Origin: Aphanomyces cochlioides
Taxonomy: Eukaryota; Oomycota; Saprolegniomycetes; Saprolegniales; Verrucalvaceae
Reading direction: 5' to 3'
Assembly: GCA_019828595.1 (NCBI GenBank)
Contig: JAHQRK010000001.1
Location: 3,348,001-3,412,000 of the forward strand
Length of the DNA stretch: 64,000 bases
In this document: in pieces, positions 32,886-44,754 of the stretch
How positions within the stretch are numbered: position 1 is the first letter of the stretch
Layout of the letters: every line of letters begins with the position of its first letter
Notes under the pieces: model-generated
Seen by the model: the letters and a program-made list of their open reading frames with translations, nothing else
Told to the model about the DNA's origin: nothing
The model's database searches: none
Translations under genes and position numbers: made by a program

Positions 32886-33314
32886 TTCGACCTCGAAACA
32901 TCTTCTTGCAAGAAGCATGCCACAGCTGCCTTTTCGGCATCACTCATTCACTCACTATTAATAGTATGGATTTGAAGCTCAACGACTTTAAGAATGGTTT
33001 CCATAGACATACAAATTGTAAGGCCGTGATCTCAACGGAATGTTGACATATGGCCTCTTTTAACCGTTGGTTTCGCCATAAGCCATTATTGCCTTGTCCC
33101 GACACCATCAGTCCATACTTAGGAGTGGGCCATGTGAAACACTACACCTCTAGGGAGTGTGGAAATGGGTCATTTTCTGGGTTTTTTGTTGGACAGTCCA
33201 TTTGGTTTCAGAGGTTTTATGGGACAAATTCTCACAGAGAATTGAAAAAAGCAAACTTTTTAACTGACTGCAACTCCCCCGCACTTCACGGACAGATAGG
33301 AAAGAAGTGATTTT
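32886..33314. other. Low-information stretch between two dead transposons
   Basis: About 430 bp with only short open frames. It may include the non-coding left part of the Crypton element, but no boundary or repeat was recognised. Confidence 0.3.
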
Positions 33315-34950
33315 GTGGGTCATTGTCTAACAAACATGCAAAGCGAGAGTTTTGACGATTTGCGGGTGCGAGCACAGGAAGTTCGCTCAAACACCGTTTC
33401 GCAAGTGTCGAGAAAGATGTACTTCCAGTCGTACACGCGTTTCATTGCGTGGCTCGTTTGCAACAAGCCAGCCCTTTTGAACCCTTCCTTTTTGTCAGCA
33501 CTTGGAGACGTCCCAAATGATGCAAACGGCCTCAGAGATTTGGTGAAGTCACGCTTGGAAGACCGCGTCCATCACCCTATCCAGTTTGACCAACTTGAAG
33601 CCCCTGACTTTGTGTCGTGGCTTCTTAGCTTGCGCAAAAATGATGGAACGAGCCTCAGTTATTCTGCTTTAAACACACATCGTGCTAGTCTCTTCAATCT
33701 GTTTCGCGAATATGGTATTTCTATGTCTACAGCATTGGAGAAGGAGCTCACAAATTACTTTAAAGGATTGAAAAGAACCATTGCCCAGAATACTTCAAGA
33801 GGGTTGGACCCAATTAAGGTTGGTAAAGATCCCTTATCCTTCGAATTCTACCAGTTTTTGAGTGAACAACTCCTTGGTGGTGACAAGAAAGAGATGGTTT
33901 TTGCGAGAACATATTTGATTGTTGCATGGAATTTGATGTGTAGAGCTTCGAACGCTTTTGGAATCAGGCATGGTCATATTGAATGGTCAAGTGATTCTCT
34001 TTGTATATATTTTGCCCACATGAAGAATGACCAGTCTGGCGACCGCCCCCGTGATCCACGACGTATTTACGCTAATCCCATTGCTCCATCAATCTGTCCT
34101 ATTCTTGCATTGGGAATATATCAAGATCACATCCCCTTTTCCTCACCCCACTCTTTTCTACACCCGTTATGTTAGAGCAAATCAAAGTACTTGTAAAGAG
34201 TGGACATTACCAAGCAAACTCGAAAATCAAACCCACAGGAATTCCACCTCATGTTTCAATCTTGTCTAAAATGCATCAATTGCACAACGATATGATTCAA
34301 ACCATCTCGGAAATTGCAGCATCAAACGCGCGAATTGTTGCTGGTGTCACGAATACGCTTGAAGAGAGAGCTGTTGGCCTTGGAACTGTCACGTATCATG
34401 GCTTGAAAGACATGATAATGTCATGCTTGGCGGAGACGACCAGCACTGAAGTCGGGAGAGTTTGCAGCAAATTCCCAGACATGACAGTGGTGACCGTATC
34501 CCCCAAACATCACAAACAACAAATGCGCCGTCATCGTTTGCCTATCCAGTTGCTCTGAATCTTGTTCATGGTCGTCTCAGTCGCCTTCCTGCAGAATTCA
34601 AAGTCCCAAACGGCACTGTCTACCAAATGTGGCTGCTCTGGTGCCTTGGTAGCCAATCCATGCATATCCCACCACTGAAACAAGTTGATGCAAAAGACAT
34701 GCCTGATCGCGATGGTCAGAAGCGGATGTGCGATTTGCGTTACCTCATGCGCCGCATTGAGACCAGAGCAAGCCACTTGCGTCTTCTTGAGCCAATACGG
34801 ACTGAGATGGACGCACAAAATGTCATCATTCGATGTCAGGCGGCAGTCGAGGTGCCTGATATTCCATCTCACAGCCTCAAATGGCGACGTGGGCAGCTTT
34901 CTTGGAAATCGGTTGTGAACTTGTTGAGAAAGCATAAAGAAACATCATGA
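33315..34950 (+). pseudogene. Crypton-type tyrosine recombinase, broken
   Basis: The first 286 codons start MGHCLTNMQSESFDD and have an N-terminal SAM-like core-binding region followed by the start of a tyrosine-recombinase catalytic domain. LIVAWNLMCRASNAF carries the presumed first catalytic arginine, and then come HMKNDQSGDRPRDPRRIYAN and ICPILALGIY. The frame stops near 34175. The expected block with the HxxR motif and the tyrosine nucleophile is not found. Instead, frames at 34169-34558 and 34462-34950 carry the C-terminal extension usual in oomycete Cryptons (NTLEERAVGLGTVTYHG, HIPPLKQVDAKDMPDRDGQK). An internal deletion plus at least two frame changes make it non-functional. The domain assignment is from memory of the family. 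Confidence 0.65.
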
Positions 34951-35388
34951 GTAATACATTTTAACCTTCCTCTAACCTGCGCGTTAAACTTCAAAACCTG
35001 TTGTCCTATAGAAGTCCCATATATTCCGTCTAAGAGTCATTTTTCTGTACCCCTTTTGCTCACTTTACTCCATCTGTGGGCGCCAGATGTCGAGCGACAT
35101 TACTGTAGGTGTACAGCTGGCTCAATCGAAAAAACATTATTTGCAACAGAGACAATACAAATAAATCATCGCCATCATGAGAGATGAGAAGCGCGACTTC
35201 GAAGGAACAACATGATTGAATATCCTTGGAAGCAATAAAGAGCTGACACGAGCAAATCGAGAATACTACAACTCGGCTCTTTGCGAGCATGTTGTGGAAC
35301 TTTCTACATTACACGATTTTGAACAATGTGGAAACACAGAAGATGAATACGAAGTCATATTAAACACTTAAGAAATGACATCGCCGAG
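34951..35388. other. Stretch between Crypton and KDZ-type element
   Basis: About 440 bp without a supported gene; one 76-codon minus-strand frame has no features. It may hold the ends of either element, but I found no inverted repeats. Confidence 0.3.
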
Positions 35389-38300
35389 CTAGCAAGCGCA
35401 GAAAAGGCAAAGATGAGCTTCATTGCATGGGACTTCATCACATAGGCTTCGCTGCATTTGAGTGATGAGATAATTTACAGCAACCCAGTCACTGTGCTTT
35501 TTCCCATTTCGTTTGCAGTCTTCACTGACACAAGCGACCCGTCTGGAATTTATCTCGGACATGTAGTGCTTTAGGTAGAGCAGAAAATTGACTCTGTTCA
35601 TATAACCAGCGCTACTTACGATTGGTTTTAGTGATTTGTTGTACACCTCACATAAAACAGTGGCGAGGAGTGCGTATTGAGGAAAATTATCAATTCGATA
35701 GCCACTACTGTTTGGCTTAGTTAGAGTACAAAAATCGGGACTACCTGGAAGAGTTGACATGAATGTAGTAGTGAAATCTATCGACGAAAAAATGCACATT
35801 TCTAAAGAGATATGGTTCTCTCTTCATGGCAGTTGTGTGAATATTGCAAGCATTGTCAAATATTACAATTCGTTTTCCTTGAGTATTTTTCCATCGAGTA
35901 GCCAATATCTTAAAGGGATTTAAAGGTGATTCATGGTCAAAAAGCAGCATGAAACCAAGACAGACACCATGAGGACAGACAAAATGAAGAATACCAGGGA
36001 GTCTATGTCGATAATATGGAGCATGTTTGTTACAAATTTTGACCTCATTAGTGTCGGATTTGTATTTCCTCAAAGGACGTATACATGGAGCCCCTGGGAA
36101 CCACGAGGATAGTTTTTCATCGTGTATCACCTCACTAAGAGGCTCGTGAGATGACCAATATTCACCTTGAGGCAGTCGCTCCAGGAATGTTGTAAAGTAA
36201 ATTAATCGATGTAGTATCGGGATAATTGGTATCCACAAATTATGATTGACATCGGATAACAAATTGGAGGTAAGGAGAGCCTTGGCCATGACAGGCATGC
36301 ACGAAAACAAGGTACTGGTATCATTTGGATTGAGTTTTCTATTTTCAATGAGATTCGTGATGGTCGAATGCATTGATTCAGGGTGTCGAATTAAGCCGTT
36401 TTGAACGCAAGACGCCGACGATAAATCATACAAAAAATCAGACCAAACACTAGGACAATGATTAATAGTGCCACCACTTGAGATTGCATCGATGAAGAGC
36501 CTCATGAATGGAGCGTTCTGACTGAGGGAGTCTAATAATTGTGATATATCAAAATTGTTGACAACATCAACATGAACCAATTCGACTGAACCATGTCTTT
36601 GGAGGCGTGCGTAAGACCTCAGTAGTTTTCTCGTTCAAGGACAACGAATAAAAATTCTATCCGAGATTTCTAGCCCGCATGCAAGCGTTGCGTTTTCTTC
36701 ACCAGCAAGTCCAGCCCTGCATGCAACCTTTGTACCATCACCTATTATTATTGGTGCAGTGTCAAGATTGCCACAGTGCGGGCAAGCAAATGATTTCACA
36801 AAGTTGATTCTAGTACTACATGATTGTCAAATACACTTAAAAAATTCTCTTTTGATACCTGTCTAAAATTTTCCAGCATGCTTTACGAAATAGAGGCCAT
36901 GAGCAGAAGTGGATTGATACCATGCTAAATTGTTGTCGAAAAATTCGCCACGTGCCACGGAGTGTAGTTGGACCCATAATTAGATTAAGTCGAATCATGT
37001 TACATGGTAAAAAGTCAAAGTAATGGTTTGGTGTCACAAGTAGAAGACCATGCTTTTCACCACTGGCAGCCAATTTTTTTGTACAATAAGGATTCAAGCA
37101 TTGGTAATATTTAGTTTGGACTTGGATACACGAGGTCAAATCATATACGAAGGCTTTCGCTGTGATACCATTGTCCATATCGAAAACGTAGCCACACTCA
37201 CATGGGACTGAGCCGAGTTCCTCAATAGTAAATTCTTGAGATGTCAAATCTGAAATACGCCTAAACCCTCTAGCTTCAATTGCGTTTCTCATCTCCAATG
37301 CTGTAGTGGGCAAACTGACTGGGTCTGAGACATAATTCGCTTCACTGCTATCTCTAGCTTCCGATTCATTACAAAAATCAGGATCCCAAAAAATATCCCT
37401 GTGACAAGCATACCAATTTGCCGAATGTCTGCACAATTTTGAACCATGACAAAACAGACATTTGACTTCCTTCTTGCTGACTGCAACAAGCACGGATCTG
37501 TCCAAAGGATCAGCTGCAGAGCAAGCACTTATATAGACAGTTGATTTATCTTGTTCTTGAATGATAAACTGAATTCCAGGGGCAATGTCATCGAATGTCG
37601 CATCCAACGGCCTCTCTTGATTTACCAAGAGTGAATTCAATGCTGCAACATGTGTACATTCAAACTTATCATGGTTGCAGTTTACAAATATTGAAGCAGC
37701 ACGTGAATGTGACACATCGTAAGATTTATCGAGAATTAAACGTGACCTGGAATTCTTTTCTGATGAGCAATGTGAACACCAGTAAATCTCCACAGGAATG
37801 CCATAACATTGGACGAGCCCACGATATACGTGCACTGGGCGACTGTAATACACACGACTAAATGTATCATTGCAATTTGGTAGGATATACAATTTTCCTA
37901 AGCAACTAGTTAGAAATAGTAGAAACATGAGGGTTAACCTGGAAACAAAGTTACAAGTGACTTTGTCGCTGACAAAAGTTGTAAGTATCGCGAATCCGTT
38001 GAGCACCATGAATCACTGTTGATATCTGTATGGCTAGATATATAGTCGTACGCAGAGTCAGAGCTGAAACAGTAGTCATCACTCTTATCGCCTTCTCTGC
38101 CAGACGAATTATGTCCTGAGCCAAGAGCGGAGGTATGATCTGCCTCCGACCCTGTGTGCGTGGAGTTGGCTCTATCCATATAAAATCCTACAGAGACATT
38201 TGAGAATATTTAAGTGGTTGATTCTGCACGTGTATCTGCCTCCGAACGTTTATGACTAGAAAAAAAATGTTGTTGCGCCTGGTGTTGGGTGGCCAGACTA

Positions 38301-38690
38301 TCCCTAAAGAGTTTTCTCGCTCTAGAGTAGATAACATCCGAGTGACTGTGGGCACTACAAGAACACGAGCATTGTGAATAACGATTCCACCGGCACGCAT
38401 GTATGGGTCTTCTTGTCCCACAACCTGTGCAACTGGTTTACAGTGTAATTATGACTTAGACAGATATCACAACTTACACTGATGTGGAAAGGTGTGTCTG
38501 AGTTGCAACTTCATTTGCCGACTCACGAGGAGGTCTGGAGGATCCCTCTCTGGTCGTTTGATCGTCCGTGCCTCTGAGCATTGTGTATCCTGTACAGCAA
38601 AGTAAGAGCACCAGTAAGAGCACCAGTCAACCTTAGCTTGTCGATAGTTATTACTTGATGATGCGTCCGGAGCTACCAATTTCACAGCTA
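35389..38690 (-). pseudogene. KDZ/Zisupton-like DNA transposase, degenerate
   Basis: Large frames lie at 38009-36837, about 36835-36590, 36580-35741 and 35799-35389. The C-terminal part has RIVIFDNACNIHTTAMKREP and FRNVHFFVDRFHYYIH, close to the DNACxLH...DRFHW catalytic block of KDZ/Zisupton transposases. A cysteine-rich middle contains CNHDKFECTH (SWIM-like), CECGYVFDMDNG, and ACPHCGNLDTAPIIIGDGTK. An N-terminal Cys-rich exon near 38400 (CRWNRYSQCSCSC) probably belongs to it. A TGA at 36635-36637 interrupts the frame between IRCP and TRKLL, and the join near 36835 needs a one-base shift, so it looks dead. The frame change near 35770 might be an intron. No inverted repeats or target duplications were found. 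Confidence 0.6.
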
Positions 38691-38881
38691 GGGAAAATGC
38701 GACTCTTCACGCCAGCGGTTTCAGTTATATTCCAGTGTTTGACTACTCCACTACAATACATTACGCTACTTCCATCTATTCGTCACATCGCATCACGACT
38801 TCGGTTTGACCGATATATTTGCTTTACTGCATGTATGATTTCTCGATCATAGCTCAATATCAAATCCATTTACTTTTATCC

Positions 38882-40301
38882 TTACACCGAGCTGTTTGAG
38901 TCGTCGACTTTATACATCTCGTTAAGGGCTGCTCGACAAACTAGTACGCATTCTTCTTTTTGCCAAGTTTTAGGGTCATTCCAGGGCACGGAATCGGAGA
39001 ACCAATGCGGTTTTCTTGTATCTTTTGCCCAGATTGGCTTGATACCCAAGGTATCGGCCACGATATTTCGAATACGCTGTGGGAGTTTTTCAAACAATAC
39101 GCATAAGAATGAGCTTACTCTGCGCATTTCTTTTAAACTTTGAATTTCGAAGTCACAAAGAACGTTTTGCACGTTTCTTTCTTCAGAGGTCAATGCCAGA
39201 GCTTGCTGTAATAACGCAGCGCGCTCATTTCCTTCAATAGTGTATGTTTCATTCGGTTTGAAGACTTTGACGAACGACTCGTTAGGCTTGGATCCATTTA
39301 TCAGTGTTATCTACGTGTAATTAATGAAATCGGTTGATCTAGCTTACTGTGAGGGAGTACAATGTCTTTGCAGGAATGGCACGGGCTTTATTCAATAGCG
39401 AACGAACTGCCCTTTCGCTAGCCTTCCCGCCTACAGCATACTTCTTCCTGCTCAGAGCTGCATTTGGGGAAAGAACTGGGCATGTATAATTGAATTTCAA
39501 AGGAAACACTATTCGATCTGCGCAAACATTACTCAAAGCGAAAAGAATTGACACACTTACGTTCACAGAAAGCGGACAATGTGATTGGAATGCTTTTATA
39601 TTGACATAACTCCACTAATTTGTCAACCAGAGCTTTATATACCGAATTGTCTGGCATCATATCCATTGGGTTATAACTTTCTACTATGAGAAACTACTAC
39701 AAACATCATTCAAAGTGAAACTCAGCCCACTTGTCAATGACCTTGATTACTCTCATGAAAGAGTATGATCTCGCCGATGGCTCCCTTGAGAACTCTTGTG
39801 CGCAAACGTGTAGTGATTCATCAATTTCGCGTAGACTGCAGAATTTTAGTCTTAAATCCATATCCAAACATCTTACTCTTTGATTTCTCTACAACTGCAT
39901 ATTTTTGACAGTTGAGCGATGTAGACACTTGAATGTGATGAAGACACTCTATCGAGCATCCAATACGATGGAAAATCTAATGATAAAGACAATGAGATGT
40001 TTATATTCTTGCCAGTACCTGGAGCATTTGACAAACTCTTTGGGTTGCATAAAGCCAGACATTGATGGCGCCACTGCAACATTGCTTGAGGAGGATCTTG
40101 GATTGCATTCAACCAAGCCTCCGCGTTAGAAATGTCTTCATGGCTGATTAAAGGAGGACCTCCATCAGGCAGTTCTCTCAATCGCTCTTTTAAGCTGTTC
40201 TTGCTCAGACCAACGTGGCCTTTTCCAGTGGCCCATCTCAAAAGAGACACCAAAGTCGTCTTGTTGAGGCAGTCTAAGTCCAAGCGCTGATGGTTGCTCA
40301 T
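38882..40301 (-). CDS. Unrecognised seven-exon gene with SAP-like N-terminus
   Basis: Exons 40301-40019, 39976-39877, 39835-39742, 39693-39561, 39517-39348, 39310-39119 and 39076-38882 give 388 residues with all phases matching. The splice sites are good GT-AG pairs, introns of 37-48 nt. The N-terminus (LNKTTLVSLLRWATGKGHVG, then LSKNSLKERLREL) has the leucine spacing of a SAP DNA-binding motif. The C-terminus contains LGIKPIWAKDTRKPHWFSDS and WNDPKTWQKEE, whose tryptophan pattern I cannot assign. Because it lies directly beside the KDZ-type element on the same strand, it may be an accessory gene of that element. It could equally be a host gene of unknown function. Unlike its neighbours it shows no break. 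Confidence 0.6.
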
Positions 40302-40369
40302 GGATAACGAAGCAAAAATATTCTAAATGCAACCGCTCACGCCATTTATGAAACTACTCAGGAAAAAAT

Positions 40370-40441
40370 TTCAACGGGACTCGAACCCGGGTCACATCCT
40401 TTACACACTGCATACAAAACCGCTAGACTAAACAGCTTTGA
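40370..40441 (-). other. tRNA-like sequence (pol III A and B boxes)
   Basis: On the minus strand TAGTCTAGCGG fits an internal A box. GGTTCGAGTCC, about 35 nt further on, is a perfect B box inside a near-complete T-arm. A T6 tract follows at once, as in pol III terminators. The acceptor and anticodon stems do not pair, so it is not a working tRNA. A tRNA pseudogene or the head of a tRNA-derived SINE fits best. Confidence 0.5.
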
Positions 40442-41935
40442 TATACAAAGTCATGTATACAAACTACTAAACAAAAGACTACTAACATATACTATAGTAA
40501 ACTGCACACTGTTACCAGTTATTTACAAAAGTATGAGAGCTACAATTTATTCGAGACATACTGTTCTAACTATGCTTCCAAATAACTGTTGGCGAATACT
40601 CTACTGAAAACAAGTGCAATATTGTTTTAACTAAGAATTTGACGATACTGCTTATCGGATTCCGGTATGAAAAGAAGAAAAATTTCGATCCGCATTAGAA
40701 AAGCCAGCGGCTCACAATGGCTGACTCATCAAACGCCGATGGGTATGTCGAAGGGTCGAGATCTGCAAGTGACAAGTGGGTCATCAGGAGAGAAAACACG
40801 AGTAGAGATGCATCTTGTGGTGTGTGTGGGATACTCGCGTGTGTTGTTGGTGCTTGATCCACCAATCTACCATGAGAACTTTCGAACGTGTCAGACGTCG
40901 CGAGTGGGTATCTCGAGTGGTCGATGTTGCACAGCTTGACGTTTTTGTTCACTGGAAACTCCAAAGTTCCACCTTGCTTGGGTCGAAGAATATCCAAGAA
41001 CAAAGGGTCCATCACGCGAGGACAAAGGGTTGCATCAAAACCAGTCTCTTCAAAGACTAGTTAGACCACTTCAACAAAACGCTGCGAGTGGCGAGTCTCT
41101 ATATTCTTTTGATGGTTGAAAATGCATCTTCGTGTTGAATGCTCGCACCTCAATCAAATATATTGATTAGGTTGCAGCCACATCTTCTTAGAGTCTCTCG
41201 ATGGAGGAATAATACAAACTTTGAAGACACGCATACACAAATTCAAAGATTTCCCTTCAAAAACACTACAACAAAGTGTCAACTCTACAAAACCCCCATT
41301 TAATTAAAGCAAAAAGTCGACCAGGGAGTCAATCATCGCATTCTTTGTCATGGATATTACGTAAACCAGAGCACGTCAGGAGTGGTGACCTTGGACCTGA
41401 TTTGTCCTTAATTTGCTTTGGTTTTCCTCTCAAATCTTCTTTCGTTTGATTGAAGGCATTGTGACTACCAGAAGTCCTGAGTTGACAATTTATTCTCCGT
41501 CAATGAGTCAGTAAATGACATCTTTGCTGCCTAGAGTAATACAATTAGGGCATAGAGAGATCAAAGAAAACTGGCTTGGGAATTGTGCATTGATGATCAT
41601 TTCACAAGTTGCCGAATGAATGATCATCACAGCCTTCTCCAAGAGACAGACTTGGAAATTTTCGAGCATAAAAGCATGGGCCTTGATATCCTAAAGCTTG
41701 GCGATGGTCGTCAGCGTCACGTACATCACCAACGACGCATGAGCTTTTCAAATGACGACTGCTTATCATGTAGTATTTGCAGAAACTCTGGCTCCACGAG
41801 GAGCCTTTTACCGTGCAGAGCCCGGTTGAGTGGAAGTCTATAAATTAAAATAGTGTGGCTGTGGCGTGATCGCGATAACACAAAGCAAACTTCCACAAGG
41901 AAATTGCCTTTTTCCGTCTTGAGAACTTTGGGGGA

Positions 41936-42027
41936 CTGTTTATCCCCTCCCGCGTCTCTAGAGGATTTTACTTGTAGTGCGCTTCTGTTTATCCTCTCCT
42001 GAGTCTGTAGATGATTTTCCTTGTACT
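41936..42027. repeat. Imperfect tandem duplication, period about 49 bp
   Basis: Two neighbouring copies begin CTGTTTATCC and share the later blocks GTCT, TAGA and GATTTT-CTTGTA with scattered mismatches. They lie about 100 bp left of the Harbinger element and outside it. Confidence 0.5.
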
Positions 42028-42132
42028 ATACTGCGTTTCCGAAGAACGGATCAAAATTGAAGATGGCATCAATAATGACTGAATTATTTTTGACAGTATC
42101 TTTTGCGAACTATCCTTACTTTTCAAGTATTA

Positions 42133-42147
42133 GGGTGCGTTTGGTTG
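42133..42147 (+). repeat. Harbinger left terminal inverted repeat
   Basis: GGGTGCGTTTGGTTG, exact reverse complement of the right end. Similarity continues weakly inward. Confidence 0.92.
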
Positions 42148-42345
42148 AAACTCTGTATCGAAACACTTGAATATCAAGTACATAATGGCTGGGAGGCCGA
42201 TTAGGGATTTTGTGTTCAAGCGTTTGGTCGTGTGCTTGCATGTTTGGCTATCTCAAACTCTGTTTTGAAATATATCTTTTCGTCCAATCAACTCGTAGAA
42301 ATAAGGTCCAATCCATCGCTTCTGTGGACGTAAGTGAATTCAGAA

Positions 42346-43296
42346 ATGGCCACGAAGGCAAGCTGGACGGAGGAGCGCACCGCAATCCTTCTCGATTGCT
42401 TTTGCCGAGAGCTAGCGCGAGGTAATCTTCTACCAAATCAACCTGCCACTTAACGATGTTATAGGCAAAGGAACGGACGCTGGTGGCTTGAAAAAGGACG
42501 GTTGGACCCGACTCCTGCGTGTTTTCAACGAGAGAGCCGACATGAGATATACAAAGACCCAAGTACAAGGTCGTTTGAGTGGTCTAAAGGTTGAATATTC
42601 TCGCGCACATGCGCTGCGAATAAACTCTGGATTCGGATGGGACGCAGCCGTCGGGCTACCCACAGCTCCCGAGGAGGTCTGGTCATCGTACATTGCAGCC
42701 CATCCAAAAAGCGCAATCTATCGGTACATTTTAAAATCGCTTATTAATCAAAATTCATGCAAGATCATAGTAATAAACCCTTTCCTTTCTACGACCAAGT
42801 GCATGCCATCTTCTCTGGAGCTGTTGCTACTGGTGAATTTACCGTCTCGGATGCTTCGACGGCAAATGATTTTGAGGAATCGACGTATGAAAGCCCCATT
42901 TATGACACCGAGGTTGTAAGTGACCACGCAAGTGATACTAGCACTGTACGTGACGACAATTTGCCTCGTCGTGAGCCTCTCCCTGCTGCAAAGGAGGCGA
43001 GAACGGTGCGTCGCAGCAACACTGTCGCAGACAGTCTGCTTATTTTAGCCCAAACCCAACAAGCCATTCATGAAGGTCGGATCTCAAAGGCACCATCGAC
43101 TGTGGAGCAAGCATTGAAGTTGTTTCAAAGTATGAAGATCCCTTTGACACCTCGACAGAATTTGGATTTCGCCCGATACTTGACGATGACACCTTCCGCC
43201 GACGTTCTATTCTTGAATATTGGCAATCCATCTCGATTAGAGTTGATTGCAGAGATTTGCTCCATCCCTGTTGAAGATTTGGATGCCATGGATTAG
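42346..43296 (+). CDS. Harbinger Myb/SANT-like DNA-binding protein
   Basis: Three exons, 42346-42421, 42465-42723 and 42771-43296, give 286 residues in frame. The N-terminal third is a Myb/SANT-like trihelix domain: SWTEERTAILLDCFCREL, GWTRLLRVFNER, YTKTQVQGRLSGLKVEY and the closing GLPTAPEEVWSSYIAAHP. In PIF/Harbinger elements this partner binds the terminal repeats and brings the transposase to the nucleus and the DNA. The C-terminal part is acidic then helical, with no known domain. The gene appears intact. Confidence 0.85.
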
Positions 43297-43379
43297 CACT
43301 AGATTAAACAAAGAATGACATGAAAATGTGTGATGTCATTGACTTTCTAGTTATCACAATTATACTTACGAGCGCTAGT

Positions 43380-44537
43380 CTACATCGTCGACCGACGTCT
43401 CAATGCTGTGTATGATGCCCACATTGCCGTCGCAATGGAATTGCGCATTGCTGCAGCGCCAAGATCATCCTGCGCTTCGTTGATCTCCTCGTTGGAAGTG
43501 CGGTTTTGTTGGCTGGGAGACACGTCAGCTTCGTCCTCAATATCGTACTCGTCCGTGAAGCCTTGGTGGCACCGAATGAAATTGTGAATGGTGCAAACCG
43601 CGAGTACAATGTTCACTTGGCGCTTGTATGGATAGGACGGCATTCGGGACAAGATGGGGAATCGTTTCTTCACAACGCCGAAGGTTCTCTCGATAACATT
43701 GCGGCATGACGAGTGCCGCAAATTAAAGAGCTCTTGCATATTGCGTGGTTTCTTGTTCCCTTCTTTGAATTCTTTCAAACGATAACGTACACCACGATAT
43801 GGTGTCAGCACAAAAGGCGAAAGAGTGTAGCCAGTATCGCCCAGATAATATCGGTCGCTTTGACGTTCAAAACCATTGACATATGCGTCTTCAAGAACTC
43901 TACCGTCATGAGCAGAGCCTTCCCAGCCAGCTAGTAAGAAGGTAAATCGCATGTCAAAAGAACAAGCGGCAAAGACATTTTGTGAAATACCACCACTGCG
44001 ATCTCGAAATCTCGCTCGAATAGAGCTGGAAACTACAGCAGAAATGTGAGTACCATCGATGGCGCCGATACAATTTGCAAAGAAAGGAAACCACTTCTTA
44101 TTCCCACGAATTGGCGCAAGGGTTGCAGGAGAATTGTATTGCACGATGTATTCCTTTTGCATGCGCCCTATCGCAACAAGGACATCACGAAGAACACGGC
44201 AAATTGTCTCGCCGCTGTGCTGGAAGCGCTCTTGAGTGTTCCGGTTTGACGCACCACTTAGTATGTACAATGTGATCAGCAATTTCTCGGCAGTTTGGAC
44301 ATTTCAGCTGCCTCGTAGACCATGAACTTCTAAACGCTCAACTAGGAGTAAAAACGTTGTTTTGGATATGCGCGACATTTCACGAAAACGCGCTTCGCTC
44401 GACGTAGCTAGCAGCTCAGCAACATAGAGCTTTCCCGAGAGTGCCGATGTTCGACAAGGAATCTTGACGTATGACTCGACGAGACACGGGAGAACTGTGA
44501 TGGCTACAACGATGAGGGAGGGGCACGTGTCTTCCAT
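43380..44537 (-). pseudogene. Harbinger DDE transposase with one nonsense codon
   Basis: The catalytic part is one 300-codon frame with the triad in CIGAIDGTHIS, GSAHDGRVLEDAY and RNVIERTFGVVKKRFPIL, then a helical C-terminus around NIVLAVCTIHNFIRCHQGF. Upstream the same frame continues through a TGA at 44304-44306 into an N-terminal helical region (FREMSRISKTTFLLLVERL), starting at MEDTCPSL, 44537. The residues on either side, LRGS-stop-NVQTAEKLL, read as normal family sequence, so a CGA-to-TGA change is the likely lesion. If the stop is real, this copy cannot make full transposase. A sequencing error would make the element autonomous. Confidence 0.85.
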
Positions 44538-44739
44538 GGCTGTGTTTCTGGGAAGTGTGATGAGCACAGCAACTCCAACCAAAAATACCTCTTGACCTAT
44601 TTTTCGAAAACTCGTTTTAGCTATCGATTTTCTTGATTTTCAGGGAAACACGTTTTGTGCAACCAAACGATGAACTCGTTTTGATACAAGTGTTTTGACA
44701 TTTTCACTGAAAAACACCCAAAAACACTGGAATTTTGTG

Positions 44740-44754
44740 CAACCAAACGCACCC
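44740..44754 (-). repeat. Harbinger right terminal inverted repeat
   Basis: CAACCAAACGCACCC, followed directly by the TTA target duplication. Confidence 0.92.

Larger units (their letters stand above)
40302..42132. other. Long gene-poor stretch inside the transposon island
   Basis: About 1.8 kb, AT-rich. It contains the tRNA-like sequence and a small tandem duplication listed separately. Short frames on both strands (for example 40695-41015 minus) show no family features. It is probably old transposon debris. Confidence 0.4.
42133..44754. mobile_element. PIF/Harbinger DNA transposon, full length
   Basis: A 2,622-bp element bounded by perfect 15-bp terminal inverted repeats (GGGTGCGTTTGGTTG) and flanked on both sides by the 3-bp direct repeat TTA (42130-42132 and 44755-44757). 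That is the target-site preference of PIF/Harbinger. Inside, two genes converge: a Myb/SANT-like protein on the plus strand and a DDE transposase on the minus strand, the standard two-gene layout of the superfamily. Clean ends and target duplication suggest recent insertion. The only visible lesion is one stop codon in the transposase. Confidence 0.92.

Noticed and set aside
40370..40441. Functional tRNA gene
   Set aside because: Acceptor and anticodon stems do not pair, although the pol III boxes are good.
44304..44306. TGA in the Harbinger transposase as evidence for a reassigned stop codon
   Set aside because: Other genes here end at TGA (lipid kinase, DENN gene), so the standard code holds; a nonsense mutation is simpler.
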